NCBI GenBank assembly: GCA_025355465.1
Contig: JANXZO010000057.1
Coordinates: 1 to 46,227, forward strand
From: Bacteroidales bacterium
GTDB lineage: Bacteria; Bacteroidota; Bacteroidia; Bacteroidales; FEN-979
Length of the DNA stretch: 46,227 nt
Reading direction: 5' to 3'
Both the position numbers and the translations under genes were made by a program. Each line of letters starts with the position of its first letter. Positions within the stretch are counted from its first letter, which is position 1. Below the pieces are notes generated by a model. That model saw only the letters and a list, made by a program, of their open reading frames with translations, made no database searches and was not told the DNA's origin. Positions 34,353-42,497 of the stretch are shown piece after piece.

Positions 34353-34420
34353 TGGTTCTTTTCGCCTTCGGGAATAAATTTCAACCCATTTTTATACTGT
34401 CTGTGTGATCAATGTAACTT

Positions 34421-34480
34421 CGGCAGGGCAATTGAAATAGCGCACAGGTGTGCGGTTTTTATTTGATTTTTTGCCTGCCG
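34421..34480 (+). other. Nested inverted repeat, possible structured RNA or terminator
   Basis: CGGCAGGGCAA (34421-34431) pairs with TTGCCTGCCG (34471-34480) with one bulged base. Inside it CGCAC/GTGCG (34441-34454) forms a hairpin followed by GTTTTTATTTG. A T-run (34491-34497) follows the outer stem. The inner hairpin could end transcription from the left. The rest of the 289-base gap (34353-34641) holds two copies of GCTCCCGGAA (34498 and 34569) and no gene. Confidence 0.5.
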
Positions 34481-34641
34481 GAGTAAATCATTTTTTTGCT
34501 CCCGGAAGATCGGCATCATTTTTAACATGTAACTTTCTGAATAGTATTTCCGTAACACATCAGTAGCAGCTCCCGGAAAAAACGGTACACGGTTTGCCTT
34601 AATGCCGCGTGATTGTTTTACCGATCGGTTAATTTGTAACG

Positions 34642-37600
34642 TTGAAGAGGGTTTTGACAAAATCTTTCGCTGATTTTTTATTGTTCCTGACAGGCACGAT
34701 GTTGCTTTTCAGCCAGGTGCTGGGCTTTGCTGCCGGACTGAACAGCACTTCCGGGATTAATCAACCCCCTGTCATTGCTTGTCCGGCAGGAACCCCATTT
34801 TTTCGCAACACCGATCCGGGTAACTGCTACTACACTGTTCAGGGGGGAGAATTCGATGCTATTTTTACTGACGACTCCACAGGCGCTGTGCTGGTGAATA
34901 GTTTCAGCAATACTGTAACCCTGTCAAACAGTCAGCTGCCACCAGGAGCCACCACCATCGTATGGACCGTGACGGATGTGCTGGGACTGACCGCCTCATG
35001 CTCCATCACGGTTGTTGTAATCGACAACCAGATTCCATCCCTTGCCTGTCCTGCAAACGTTTCTGCGGCGACCACAACCGGAAACTGCTTCGCCCCGATC
35101 GCGGTTCAGAACCCGGTTTTCGGCGACAACTGTGGTGTAACAAAACTCTCCTGGATCATGACCGGGGCCACCATCGCCGGTTCACCTTCCACCGGCATCA
35201 ATTATATCGGAACCCACAACTTCAATACCGGCATTACAACGGTCACCTATCAGGCATCCGACCAAGCAAATAACAGCCGGACTTGTTCGTTTACCGTTAC
35301 TGTCGCGGATAACCAACCTCCCGACCTGTTTGGAATCCCGGGAAACACCACGGTTGTATGCGCTGTTGTTCCGCCTCCGCCGGCCATCGGTACAACAATT
35401 TATGCCACCGATAACTGCGATCAGAATGTTGCAATCACCTTCACCGAGACCAGTACCCAGGAGTTCAACAATACCTGTAAAGCGGTTATTTACGAGATAA
35501 CCCGGAAATGGGTGGCTGTCGACGATTACGGAAACAAAGACTCCGCCATACAGATGATCAATGTTGTTTGCGAGTGCTGCACCAACGGCATCGACGATGA
35601 CGGGAACGGACTTATCGACGAAGAGGATCCGAATTGTCCATGCAGCGCCCCTGAGTACCGACTCGATTGCAACAGCAACCTTTTCTATCTGGTGCCGCCC
35701 ATCTGGCAGATGAACCCGAATTACAACAACGATCCGAACCTTTATACCAACCCTTCAAGCCTCGTCATCACCTCTCCCTTTGGTACGGCGCATATCAACG
35801 TGCGGACCGGCAACGGAACCACTTTTAACCAGAATTATACGGTGGTGAACGGGATCCCGCTTACGATCAATCTTAATTACAATCTTGTGCAGACACCTAA
35901 CAACAATGTGGCGGAACTGAACCGGGGCCTGGTTATCGAAACGGATCAGCTCCTTCAGGTGTTGTACCGGTTAACTGCCAACAACAATCAGATACTCATC
36001 ACCATCCAGGGAGAACAGGCGTATGGTATGCGGTTCAGGGCGGGAAGCCAGACCAATGTGTGTGGACTGCCGAACACCCAGAAGAGAGAAAACCATTTCA
36101 TCTCGGTGATGGCACTTTCCAATTCAACCCATGTACATTTCGATTTTACAACCGGGATGAAAGGGTTGCCGCAACACCATGATGTTACCCTGAATGCGTA
36201 TCAAAGCTATGTTGTAATAGATAACGACAGCAACAAAACCATTACTGGCTCCCTGGTCACGGCCGACAAGGATATTGCCGTCATCAGCGGATCACAGCAT
36301 TCGCAGCAGTGTACCGGCGGAGCCGGAAGAGACGGCGCCGCCGATGAGCTTGTGCCATCGTGTGTTGCAGGTACCGATTACATTGTGTTCAGAGGCATGG
36401 ACGATAACAATCCAAGTCCGGCGAATTATGCGGTTATTACGGCGATTGCAGCCAATACAAAAGTGTATGTGAACGGCTCCAACACACCCGTTGCCACCTT
36501 GCTCCCCGGACAGTATTACACCTATAACATGCCAGGACCAGACTATTCAAATCATTACCTGCATACCAGTCAACCCGCCTACTGTTATCAGTTCGGGAGT
36601 GTTCAGGCCAATGGGGAGATCGGAATGGCTTCGGTGCCGCCAATTCACGGTTGCAATGGTGACAAATACATCGAATTTTTGAAGTTCCCCAATTCAACCA
36701 TCAACAATGTCACGATCGTAATTCCCGTTGCCGGGTTAGCCACCCTCACCCTGAACGGGAACCCTTACACCAACTATGCAACAGCGCAAACAGTGCCGGG
36801 GTTTGCCGGCTGGCGCACGGTTACCTTCAACAATGGCAATCTTAACAACTTCAACACCGTGCAATCCGCACAATCCTTTCATGCGGCGCAATTCATTGGA
36901 AAAGCCGACGCCGGAGCCTTCGGATACCTGACCAGTTTTAAGGACAAGATCACGATAACCCACCCGGTAACGGGTCAGCCTACGGTGGAGTATTTTGCAG
37001 ATACTGCTTGTGCCGGCCAGTATGTTACCCATTGCATCAACTCTTCAAGTTGTTCCGGAGGGCATTACATCAGCAACGTGATACAAAGTCAAAACACAGG
37101 AGGCATCGCGCTTATTCCGGGTACCACCTGCTTTAAGTACTTCGGCAAAAGTGGTTTTGTGGGAATGGACAGTATCACCGTGATGATCTCCGATCAGCTT
37201 GGATTCACGCAACCCGTTTGCCTTACCTTTTATGTTTGCGGCTCAAAGCCGGGATTTACCAGTACTCCGGATTCGGTGCAACGTTGCGTTCAGGACATCG
37301 TTGAAGCACACTGGAATTTCATGGGCGATTTCACACCCATCCGGCCCGACTGGTTTACCTTTCTTGCGGGAAACACCATGTTCGATCTGAATCCTGCGAC
37401 ATTCAAAGATAGTTGCACCAACTCCTCGGCGCTGATACTCCATTGGAAGATCACTCTCGCAGGAGGCGCCGTCATTACAGGTTCCGGCCAGATATCCACC
37501 TATCCAAACAATATTTTATTTCCCGTTGGACGGAATACCATCATGTACTGGCTCGAAAACAGCTGCGGAATTCTCACCGCCCTGTCGGCCCGCCCCATTG

Positions 37601-37647
37601 TGAATGTCATTGTACATCCACGGCCGAATATTTTCCGGGATTTCTGA
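34642..37647 (+). CDS. HYR/IgGFc-binding-domain surface protein, C-terminus truncated
   Basis: The protein is about 1001 residues from a TTG start (the start is uncertain). A signal peptide (LLFLTGTMLLFSQVLGFAAG) is followed by two HYR-type beta domains (PPVIACPAG, WTVTDVLGLTASCSITVVV; TYQASDQANNSRTCSFTVTV). A third domain ends in CTNGIDDDGNGLIDEEDPNCPC. A large region like the IgGFc-binding N-terminal domain follows (QLLQVLYRLTANN, GSLVTADKDIAVISGS, VPSCVAGTDYIVF). The protein stops at VHPRPNIFRDF just after an Ig-like segment. T9SS-exported proteins of this kind usually end in a CTD, which is absent, so secretion to the surface may be lost. A fragment of another gene follows in a different frame. 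Confidence 0.75.
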   Translation: MKRVLTKSFADFLLFLTGTMLLFSQVLGFAAGLNSTSGINQPPVIACPAGTPFFRNTDPGNCYYTVQGGEFDAIFTDDSTGAVLVNSFSNTVTLSNSQLPPGATTIVWTVTDVLGLTASCSITVVVIDNQIPSLACPANVSAATTTGNCFAPIAVQNPVFGDNCGVTKLSWIMTGATIAGSPSTGINYIGTHNFNTGITTVTYQASDQANNSRTCSFTVTVADNQPPDLFGIPGNTTVVCAVVPPPPAIGTTIYATDNCDQNVAITFTETSTQEFNNTCKAVIYEITRKWVAVDDYGNKDSAIQMINVVCECCTNGIDDDGNGLIDEEDPNCPCSAPEYRLDCNSNLFYLVPPIWQMNPNYNNDPNLYTNPSSLVITSPFGTAHINVRTGNGTTFNQNYTVVNGIPLTINLNYNLVQTPNNNVAELNRGLVIETDQLLQVLYRLTANNNQILITIQGEQAYGMRFRAGSQTNVCGLPNTQKRENHFISVMALSNSTHVHFDFTTGMKGLPQHHDVTLNAYQSYVVIDNDSNKTITGSLVTADKDIAVISGSQHSQQCTGGAGRDGAADELVPSCVAGTDYIVFRGMDDNNPSPANYAVITAIAANTKVYVNGSNTPVATLLPGQYYTYNMPGPDYSNHYLHTSQPAYCYQFGSVQANGEIGMASVPPIHGCNGDKYIEFLKFPNSTINNVTIVIPVAGLATLTLNGNPYTNYATAQTVPGFAGWRTVTFNNGNLNNFNTVQSAQSFHAAQFIGKADAGAFGYLTSFKDKITITHPVTGQPTVEYFADTACAGQYVTHCINSSSCSGGHYISNVIQSQNTGGIALIPGTTCFKYFGKSGFVGMDSITVMISDQLGFTQPVCLTFYVCGSKPGFTSTPDSVQRCVQDIVEAHWNFMGDFTPIRPDWFTFLAGNTMFDLNPATFKDSCTNSSALILHWKITLAGGAVITGSGQISTYPNNILFPVGRNTIMYWLENSCGILTALSARPIVNVIVHPRPNIFRDF

Positions 37648-37784
37648 TCTATAATACCACCTCAAACCTGTTCAATTATTACAACGGAACCTTTTGGTTT
37701 CAGACAGACGCAAGCCTGGTCTCCTCTACAACCGGATCAACGGCGGCCGGTGGCGGGGTTTCAGTCCGTTGCCTCCGGGATTAG
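37635..37784 (+). pseudogene. Fragment of a surface/tail-fibre-like protein fused after the IgGFc-like gene
   Basis: In the -1 frame relative to the gene before it, 50 codons read PGFLIYNTTSNLFNYYNGTFWFQ and onward to a stop at 37782. The pattern LIYNTT...YYNGTxW is common in repeat-rich Bacteroidota surface proteins, not in HYR/IgGFc proteins. It is therefore probably the remainder of a second gene joined by deletion. The following bases to 37860 show no gene; the stretch 37785-37949 otherwise holds only the tetR promoter and a palindrome. Confidence 0.55.
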
Positions 37785-37859
37785 GAGCACCATGAGAGCG
37801 AAACAGTGAAGGCGCAGGACCATTTTTCAAAATTTTTTCTAAAAAGTCAGACCAACGTG

Positions 37860-37888
37860 TTGCAGGTCAAAAATATTTATTAAATTTG
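37860..37888 (+). promoter_or_regulatory. Promoter of the export operon
   Basis: TTG (37860-37862), an 18-base spacer and TAAATTTG (37881-37888) match the Bacteroidota promoter. Confidence 0.65.
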
Positions 37889-37895
37889 GCCATCT

Positions 37896-37929
37896 GTTTA
37901 AACCATATATTTAATCCTTATGGTTAAAC
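37896..37929. promoter_or_regulatory. Inverted repeat, candidate TetR operator
   Basis: GTTTAAACCATA (37896-37907) is the near-complement of TATGGTTAAAC (37919-37929), with one extra base. It lies 8 bases after the -7 box and before the tetR start. This position suits autorepression by the encoded regulator. Confidence 0.5.
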
Positions 37930-37949
37930 TGTTTGATTAATCCAAATGA

Positions 37950-38633
37950 ATGCAATTTATGACTGACCACGACAAACAAACCGAAGAGCGGATATTTGAG
38001 GCGGCAACCGAAGTGTTTATCGAAAAAGGTCTCGACGGTTCCCGGATACAGGATATCGCGGATCGCGCCGGGATGAATAAATCGCTGCTTCACTACTATT
38101 ACCGGTCGAAGGACCGGCTTTTTGATGCGGTGTTCGAGATGATCGCGATGAAGATGCTGAAAAAATTTGCTCCTGTTTTCGAGGGAGACCTGACGCTGGA
38201 AGAAAAGATCAGGTTCTTTTTCAGAGAGCATCTCTCCTTTCTGCAAAAGAACCCGAGGCTTCCCGCTTTCCTGCTGAACGAAGTGAACCGGCACCCGGAA
38301 AGGATCCGTAAATTTCTGGCCAACATCAATATTGAAAACCTTTGGAAGATGCTTTATGACCAGCACAAGGATGAACTGGATCAATACAACATCACCCGGG
38401 AGAAGATGCCCCAGATCATAACCACGATGGCTTCGCTCACCGTCTTCCCGTTTGCTGCAAAGATGCTCCTTGTGGAGCTGTTCGGTAAGGCCGGAATTAA
38501 GTTTGACGACTACATCGAAGAGCGAAAGACCTTTGCCGCCGATTTTATGATCAGCGCCCTGAAAAACATGAACAGGTCAAATCCTGAAGATGAATCCAAA
38601 ATCAAGAAAAATGATAACAAAAAGAAAAAGTGA
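37950..38633 (+). CDS. TetR/AcrR-family transcriptional repressor
   Basis: The 227 residues (ATG at 37950; a second ATG at 37959 is equally likely) show the TetR N-terminal HTH: TEERIFEAATEVFIEKGLDGSRIQDIADRAGMNKSLLHYYYRSKDRLF. The ligand domain has FFFREHLSFLQKNPRLPAFLLNE. It heads an export operon of TolC, HlyD, ABC ATPases and permeases, as CecR (YbiH) heads ybhGFSR in E. coli. It probably represses the operon and is released by the exported compound. The C-terminal tail (NPEDESKIKKNDNKKKK) is highly charged and overlaps the tolC start. Confidence 0.9.
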   Translation: MQFMTDHDKQTEERIFEAATEVFIEKGLDGSRIQDIADRAGMNKSLLHYYYRSKDRLFDAVFEMIAMKMLKKFAPVFEGDLTLEEKIRFFFREHLSFLQKNPRLPAFLLNEVNRHPERIRKFLANINIENLWKMLYDQHKDELDQYNITREKMPQIITTMASLTVFPFAAKMLLVELFGKAGIKFDDYIEERKTFAADFMISALKNMNRSNPEDESKIKKNDNKKKK

Positions 38634-39918
38634 CACGAAAAGGTTTAATGCCTGGCTAAATCTGATCCTGCTCAGCGGTTTACTGATCCCGTTTACAGGA
38701 GTTCTCGCCCAACAGGCGTCCGTGCTCACCATCGACAGCAGCTATGCCCGGGCTGAACGGAATTATCCGATGATCAGGCAGTACGACCTCATTGAAAAGT
38801 CGAAGGAATACACGATTTCCAACGCCAACAAAGGCTGGTATCCGCAGGTCAGCATCACCGGCATCGGAGCATACATCATCAGCGGCTTACCCACCATCAG
38901 CCTGCCCAATAGTCCGCCGGCAGAAAAGAAAGACCTTCAGTTCATCGGAATCGGTCAGCTCAACCAGACCATATGGGACGGGGGGGCAACCCATGTGCAG
39001 AAGGAGGTCGCCAAGGCCAGCGCCGCGGCCGACAAAGCATCGGTGGATGTGGCCATGTACGAAATCCGTGAGCGGATCAACCAGCTGTTCTTCGGAGTCC
39101 TGGTGATCGACGCTCAGATGGAACAACTCGACATCCTGGTCGCCAATCTGACCCGTAGCCTCAACAGCGCCAAACTGACATCGGAAAACGGGCTGGCCTA
39201 CCAGTCGGATGTGGATGAAGTGAAAGCCGAACTGTTGAACGTGAAGCAGCGGAAAATAGAATTTCTTTACACTCGCAAAGGTTTTATCGATATGCTCTCC
39301 TTTATGACCGGAACCGCGCTAAACGAAACCAGCAAACTGGAAAAACCGGTGGTGACCGAAAATTATCTTTCACTGACCAACCGCAGACCGGAACTCAACA
39401 TTTATGCTAGTCAGCTGAAGGCAGCCGAAGTCTCCTCCGCATTCGACAAAGTGGCGGTGATGCCCAAATTCGGTGTAATGGCAGCCGGCGTATTGATCGA
39501 ACCCGGGATCACCTTCGGCACCGCCACCATGAACTCGCTGGCCATCGCCGGACTCAGCTTTACCTGGAATACCTCCGGGCTCTACAAACTTTCGGCAAAC
39601 AACAAGCTCAATAAGATCAAACAGGAGCGGATCAGCAACCAACAGGAGACTTTTTTATTCAACAACGCTTTGCAGCTGAAACAGGGATCCAACGAGATTG
39701 AAAAACAACAGGAGATAATCCATGCCGATGATGAGATCGTGATGCTGAAAAGCAGGATCAAAACCGCGTACCAGTTGAAATACGACAACGGGATATGTTC
39801 GATGAACGACCTGATAAATTCCATTAACAGGGAGAGCGAAGCAAAGCGGAACCAGGCACTGCACCAGGTACAGCTGCTTTCGAACATTTACAGTTACAAG
39901 GCAAAAACAGGAAATTAA
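38611..39918 (+). CDS. TolC-family outer-membrane efflux protein
   Basis: TolC proteins form the trimeric outer-membrane duct of tripartite exporters. I use ATG 38611 (an earlier in-frame ATG is at 38590), so the gene overlaps tetR by 23 bases. A signal peptide (LNLILLSGLLIPFTGVLAQQ) precedes the coiled-coil and strand repeats: NANKGWYPQVSITGIGAYI, LNQTIWDGGATHVQKEVAKA, SENGLAYQSDVDEVKAELL. The second half repeats the pattern (TWNTSGLYKL; YDNGICSMNDLINSINRESEAKRNQALHQV). The length of about 435 residues is normal. It works with the HlyD protein encoded next. Confidence 0.9.
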   Translation: MITKRKSDTKRFNAWLNLILLSGLLIPFTGVLAQQASVLTIDSSYARAERNYPMIRQYDLIEKSKEYTISNANKGWYPQVSITGIGAYIISGLPTISLPNSPPAEKKDLQFIGIGQLNQTIWDGGATHVQKEVAKASAAADKASVDVAMYEIRERINQLFFGVLVIDAQMEQLDILVANLTRSLNSAKLTSENGLAYQSDVDEVKAELLNVKQRKIEFLYTRKGFIDMLSFMTGTALNETSKLEKPVVTENYLSLTNRRPELNIYASQLKAAEVSSAFDKVAVMPKFGVMAAGVLIEPGITFGTATMNSLAIAGLSFTWNTSGLYKLSANNKLNKIKQERISNQQETFLFNNALQLKQGSNEIEKQQEIIHADDEIVMLKSRIKTAYQLKYDNGICSMNDLINSINRESEAKRNQALHQVQLLSNIYSYKAKTGN

Positions 39919-39942
39919 TTCAAACCATTAAATATTCGACTT

Positions 39943-40842
39943 ATGAAATTCAGGTTCATATTACTATCAGCCATCAGCCTCCTGTTGTTCTCCTGCGATG
40001 ACGGGAAACTGAAGTCGGATGCTGCGGGAAACTTTGAAGCCGTGGAGACCATGATTTCGGCTGAGGCAAACGGAAAAATCCTGGCATTTTCCGTTACAGA
40101 AGGAGAACTACTCAACCCCGGCCAGGTGGTGGGAACCATCGACAGTACACAACTTTACCTGACACGACTGCAACTTCTGCAAAGCCGCAAGGCGATCCTC
40201 AGTGGCCGGCCCGACATCGGCACCCAGCTGGAATCGTTGCAAAAAGAGCTGGCCAATGCGGTCAGCGACCGTAACCGCATCCGGAACCTGGTGCAAGGGG
40301 AGGTAGCTTCACAGAAACAGCTCGATGATGCCAACACACGGGTAGAGGTGCTGAAAGCCCGGATTGATGCGCAGAAGAGCGTTCTGAGCACTAGTTCCAA
40401 CGCACTGACGGAACAGGGAGGAACTGTTGAAGTCCAGCTGGCTCAGGTCGAGGACCAGTTGCGAAAGTGCAGGATCGTGAACCCGGTTGCAGGCACCGTA
40501 CTGGTAAAGTATGCGGAACCCTTCGAAATGACCGCCCAGGGCAGGCCACTGTACAAGATTGCCGATCTTGACAATCTGTACATCAGGGTCTATGTAAGCG
40601 AAACCCAGTTGTCACAGATCCGCCTGGGGCAGAAAGTGGAGGTGCTGACCGACAGCAGCCGTAAGGATTTTAAAAAGTACGAAGGGATCATCTCCTGGAT
40701 ATCAGCTAAGGCTGAATTCACCCCGAAGATCATCCAGACCAAAGAGGAACGGGTAACCCTGATCTATGCCGTGAAGGTATTGGTAAAGAATGATGGCTAT
40801 CTGAAGATCGGGATGCCGGGCGAAATCAACTTCGTAAAGTAA
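39943..40842 (+). CDS. HlyD/YbhG-family membrane fusion lipoprotein
   Basis: This adaptor links the inner-membrane ABC transporter to TolC. The 299 residues begin with a lipoprotein signal and lipobox (LLLFSC), followed by the first half of the lipoyl domain (SAEANGKILAFSVTEGELLNPGQVVGTID), a coiled-coil hairpin (QLLQSRKAIL to EVQLAQVEDQL) and the second lipoyl half (RKCRIVNPVAGTVLVKYAEPFEM). The beta-barrel part has IADLDNLYIRVYVSETQL and GMPGEINFV at the end. Its size matches E. coli YbhG. It starts 24 bases after tolC and stops 3 bases before the first ATPase. Confidence 0.9.
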   Translation: MKFRFILLSAISLLLFSCDDGKLKSDAAGNFEAVETMISAEANGKILAFSVTEGELLNPGQVVGTIDSTQLYLTRLQLLQSRKAILSGRPDIGTQLESLQKELANAVSDRNRIRNLVQGEVASQKQLDDANTRVEVLKARIDAQKSVLSTSSNALTEQGGTVEVQLAQVEDQLRKCRIVNPVAGTVLVKYAEPFEMTAQGRPLYKIADLDNLYIRVYVSETQLSQIRLGQKVEVLTDSSRKDFKKYEGIISWISAKAEFTPKIIQTKEERVTLIYAVKVLVKNDGYLKIGMPGEINFVK

Positions 40843-40845
40843 GTC

Positions 40846-41763
40846 ATGACAGCGAAAAATATCATATCCGTCAGGGATCTGAACAAATCTTACGGCCCGG
40901 TAAAGGCCCTTGAGGCGATATCGTTCGATGTAAGGGAAGGGGAGATCTTCGGTTTTATCGGTCCCGACGGAGCCGGGAAGACCACCCTGTTCAGGATTAT
41001 AACTACCTTGTTGCTTCCTGACCACGGAACGGTGACCGCACTGGGACTCGACTGCGTAAAAGACTTCCGGGAGTTGCGGAACAACATCGGCTACATGCCG
41101 GGGCGTTTCAGCCTATACATGGACCTGACTGTTGAGGAAAACCTGAATTTTTATGCCACGGTCTTCGGAACCACTGTCAAAGAAAATTACGACCTCATCG
41201 CCGACATCTATTCCCACATCGAGCCCTTCAAAAACAGGCCTGCCGGGAAGCTCTCCGGAGGGATGAAACAAAAGCTGGCCCTCTCCTGTGCACTGATCCA
41301 TAAACCGGCACTCCTGGTTCTCGATGAACCGACCACCGGCGTGGATGCCGTTTCGCGGGCTGAATTCTGGGAAATGCTGAAAAAACTGAAGAAATACAAC
41401 ATCACCATCCTGGTGTCCACACCATACATGGATGAGGCGATGCAATGCGACCGGGTAGCGCTCATCCAGGGCGGGAGGATCATGTCCGTGGATCAGCCGG
41501 AGCGGCTGAGCGAAGGATTTACCCGGAAACTGTTCAGTGTTGTGGCGTCTGAAAAGTACAAGCTCATCACGGCATTGCGGGAATATCCGTTGACGCATTC
41601 AGCTTATCCTTTTGGCGAATCGTTACATGTGACTTTCCGTGATGACAGGTACGATGATTCCTTATTGGATTTTCTTGAATCAAAGGGGGTTTCCGGTGTG
41701 ACCATTGAAGAGACTCTGCCTGGGATCGAAGACAGATTTCTTGAATTAATGCAGAAATCATGA
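40846..41763 (+). CDS. ABC transporter ATPase 1 (intact signature motif, no switch histidine)
   Basis: The 305-residue NBD energises drug or solute export by the two permeases. Walker A is GPDGAGKTT (residues 39-47) and Walker B is LLVLDEP (D160, E161). The signature LSGGMKQ (136-142) is intact. The H-loop histidine is replaced by Pro (P193 in VSTPYMDEA). About 85 residues after the core (GFTRKLFSV to LPGIEDRFLELMQ) form a C-terminal extension. The gene overlaps the second ATPase by four bases. E. coli YbhF holds both NBDs in one chain; here they are separate. The pair is probably a heterodimer with one weak and one strong ATP site. Confidence 0.92.
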   Translation: MTAKNIISVRDLNKSYGPVKALEAISFDVREGEIFGFIGPDGAGKTTLFRIITTLLLPDHGTVTALGLDCVKDFRELRNNIGYMPGRFSLYMDLTVEENLNFYATVFGTTVKENYDLIADIYSHIEPFKNRPAGKLSGGMKQKLALSCALIHKPALLVLDEPTTGVDAVSRAEFWEMLKKLKKYNITILVSTPYMDEAMQCDRVALIQGGRIMSVDQPERLSEGFTRKLFSVVASEKYKLITALREYPLTHSAYPFGESLHVTFRDDRYDDSLLDFLESKGVSGVTIEETLPGIEDRFLELMQKS

Positions 41764-42494
41764 GCGACAAAGTAATATCTGTACATAATCTGGTGAAGAA
41801 GTTCGGAAGCTTCGTTGCCAACGATCATCTCAGTTTCGAAGTTTACCGGGGCGAGATCTTCGGCTTCCTGGGGGCCAACGGGGCAGGCAAGACCACCACG
41901 ATCAGGATTCTCTCGGGTTTGTCCAAACCCACTTCGGGCGAGGTGATGGTAGCCGGTTACGATGCCCATAAAGAACCTGAGATGATCAAAAAGAACATCG
42001 GCTACATGTGCCAGAAATTTTCGCTTTATGAAGATCTCACCGTGAAAGAGAACATCATGCTTTATGGCGGCATCTATGGCATGAAGAAGCAACTGATCCG
42101 CGACAGAACCCATAGTCTCCTTGAACGGCTGCAGTTTGAGGAGTACGGCGACCGGCTGATCGCGGCACTCCCGCTGGGGCTGAAACAGAAACTGGCCTTC
42201 TCCGTTGCCGTCCTGCACGAACCAAAGATCGTTTTCCTGGATGAGCCCACCGGCGGGGTGGATCCGGTTACCCGGCGTCAGTTCTGGGAGATGATCTACG
42301 AAACTGCAGCCCGGGGCATCACGGTCTTTGTAACTACCCATTACATGGATGAAGCCGAATACTGCGACCGGGTCTCCATCATGAACGAAGGAAAAATTCA
42401 GGCGCTCGATACCCCTGCCGCACTGAAGCAGCAATATAACGCCCGGTCCATTGAAGAGGTATTCATCCGCATTGCACGCCCTGCAAAACAGTAA
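41760..42494 (+). CDS. ABC transporter ATPase 2 (degenerate signature, intact switch histidine)
   Basis: The 244-residue NBD has Walker A GANGAGKTT and Walker B IVFLDEP with the catalytic Glu. The switch histidine H194 is present in VTTHYMDEAE. The signature motif is degenerate: LPLGLKQ (from L137) in place of LSGGxxQ. The C-terminus is short (EEVFIRIARPAKQ). Its start overlaps the ATPase 1 stop by four bases, so the two subunits are likely translationally coupled and made in equal amounts. The first permease follows after 3 bases. Confidence 0.92.
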   Translation: MSDKVISVHNLVKKFGSFVANDHLSFEVYRGEIFGFLGANGAGKTTTIRILSGLSKPTSGEVMVAGYDAHKEPEMIKKNIGYMCQKFSLYEDLTVKENIMLYGGIYGMKKQLIRDRTHSLLERLQFEEYGDRLIAALPLGLKQKLAFSVAVLHEPKIVFLDEPTGGVDPVTRRQFWEMIYETAARGITVFVTTHYMDEAEYCDRVSIMNEGKIQALDTPAALKQQYNARSIEEVFIRIARPAKQ

Positions 42495-42497
42495 AAT

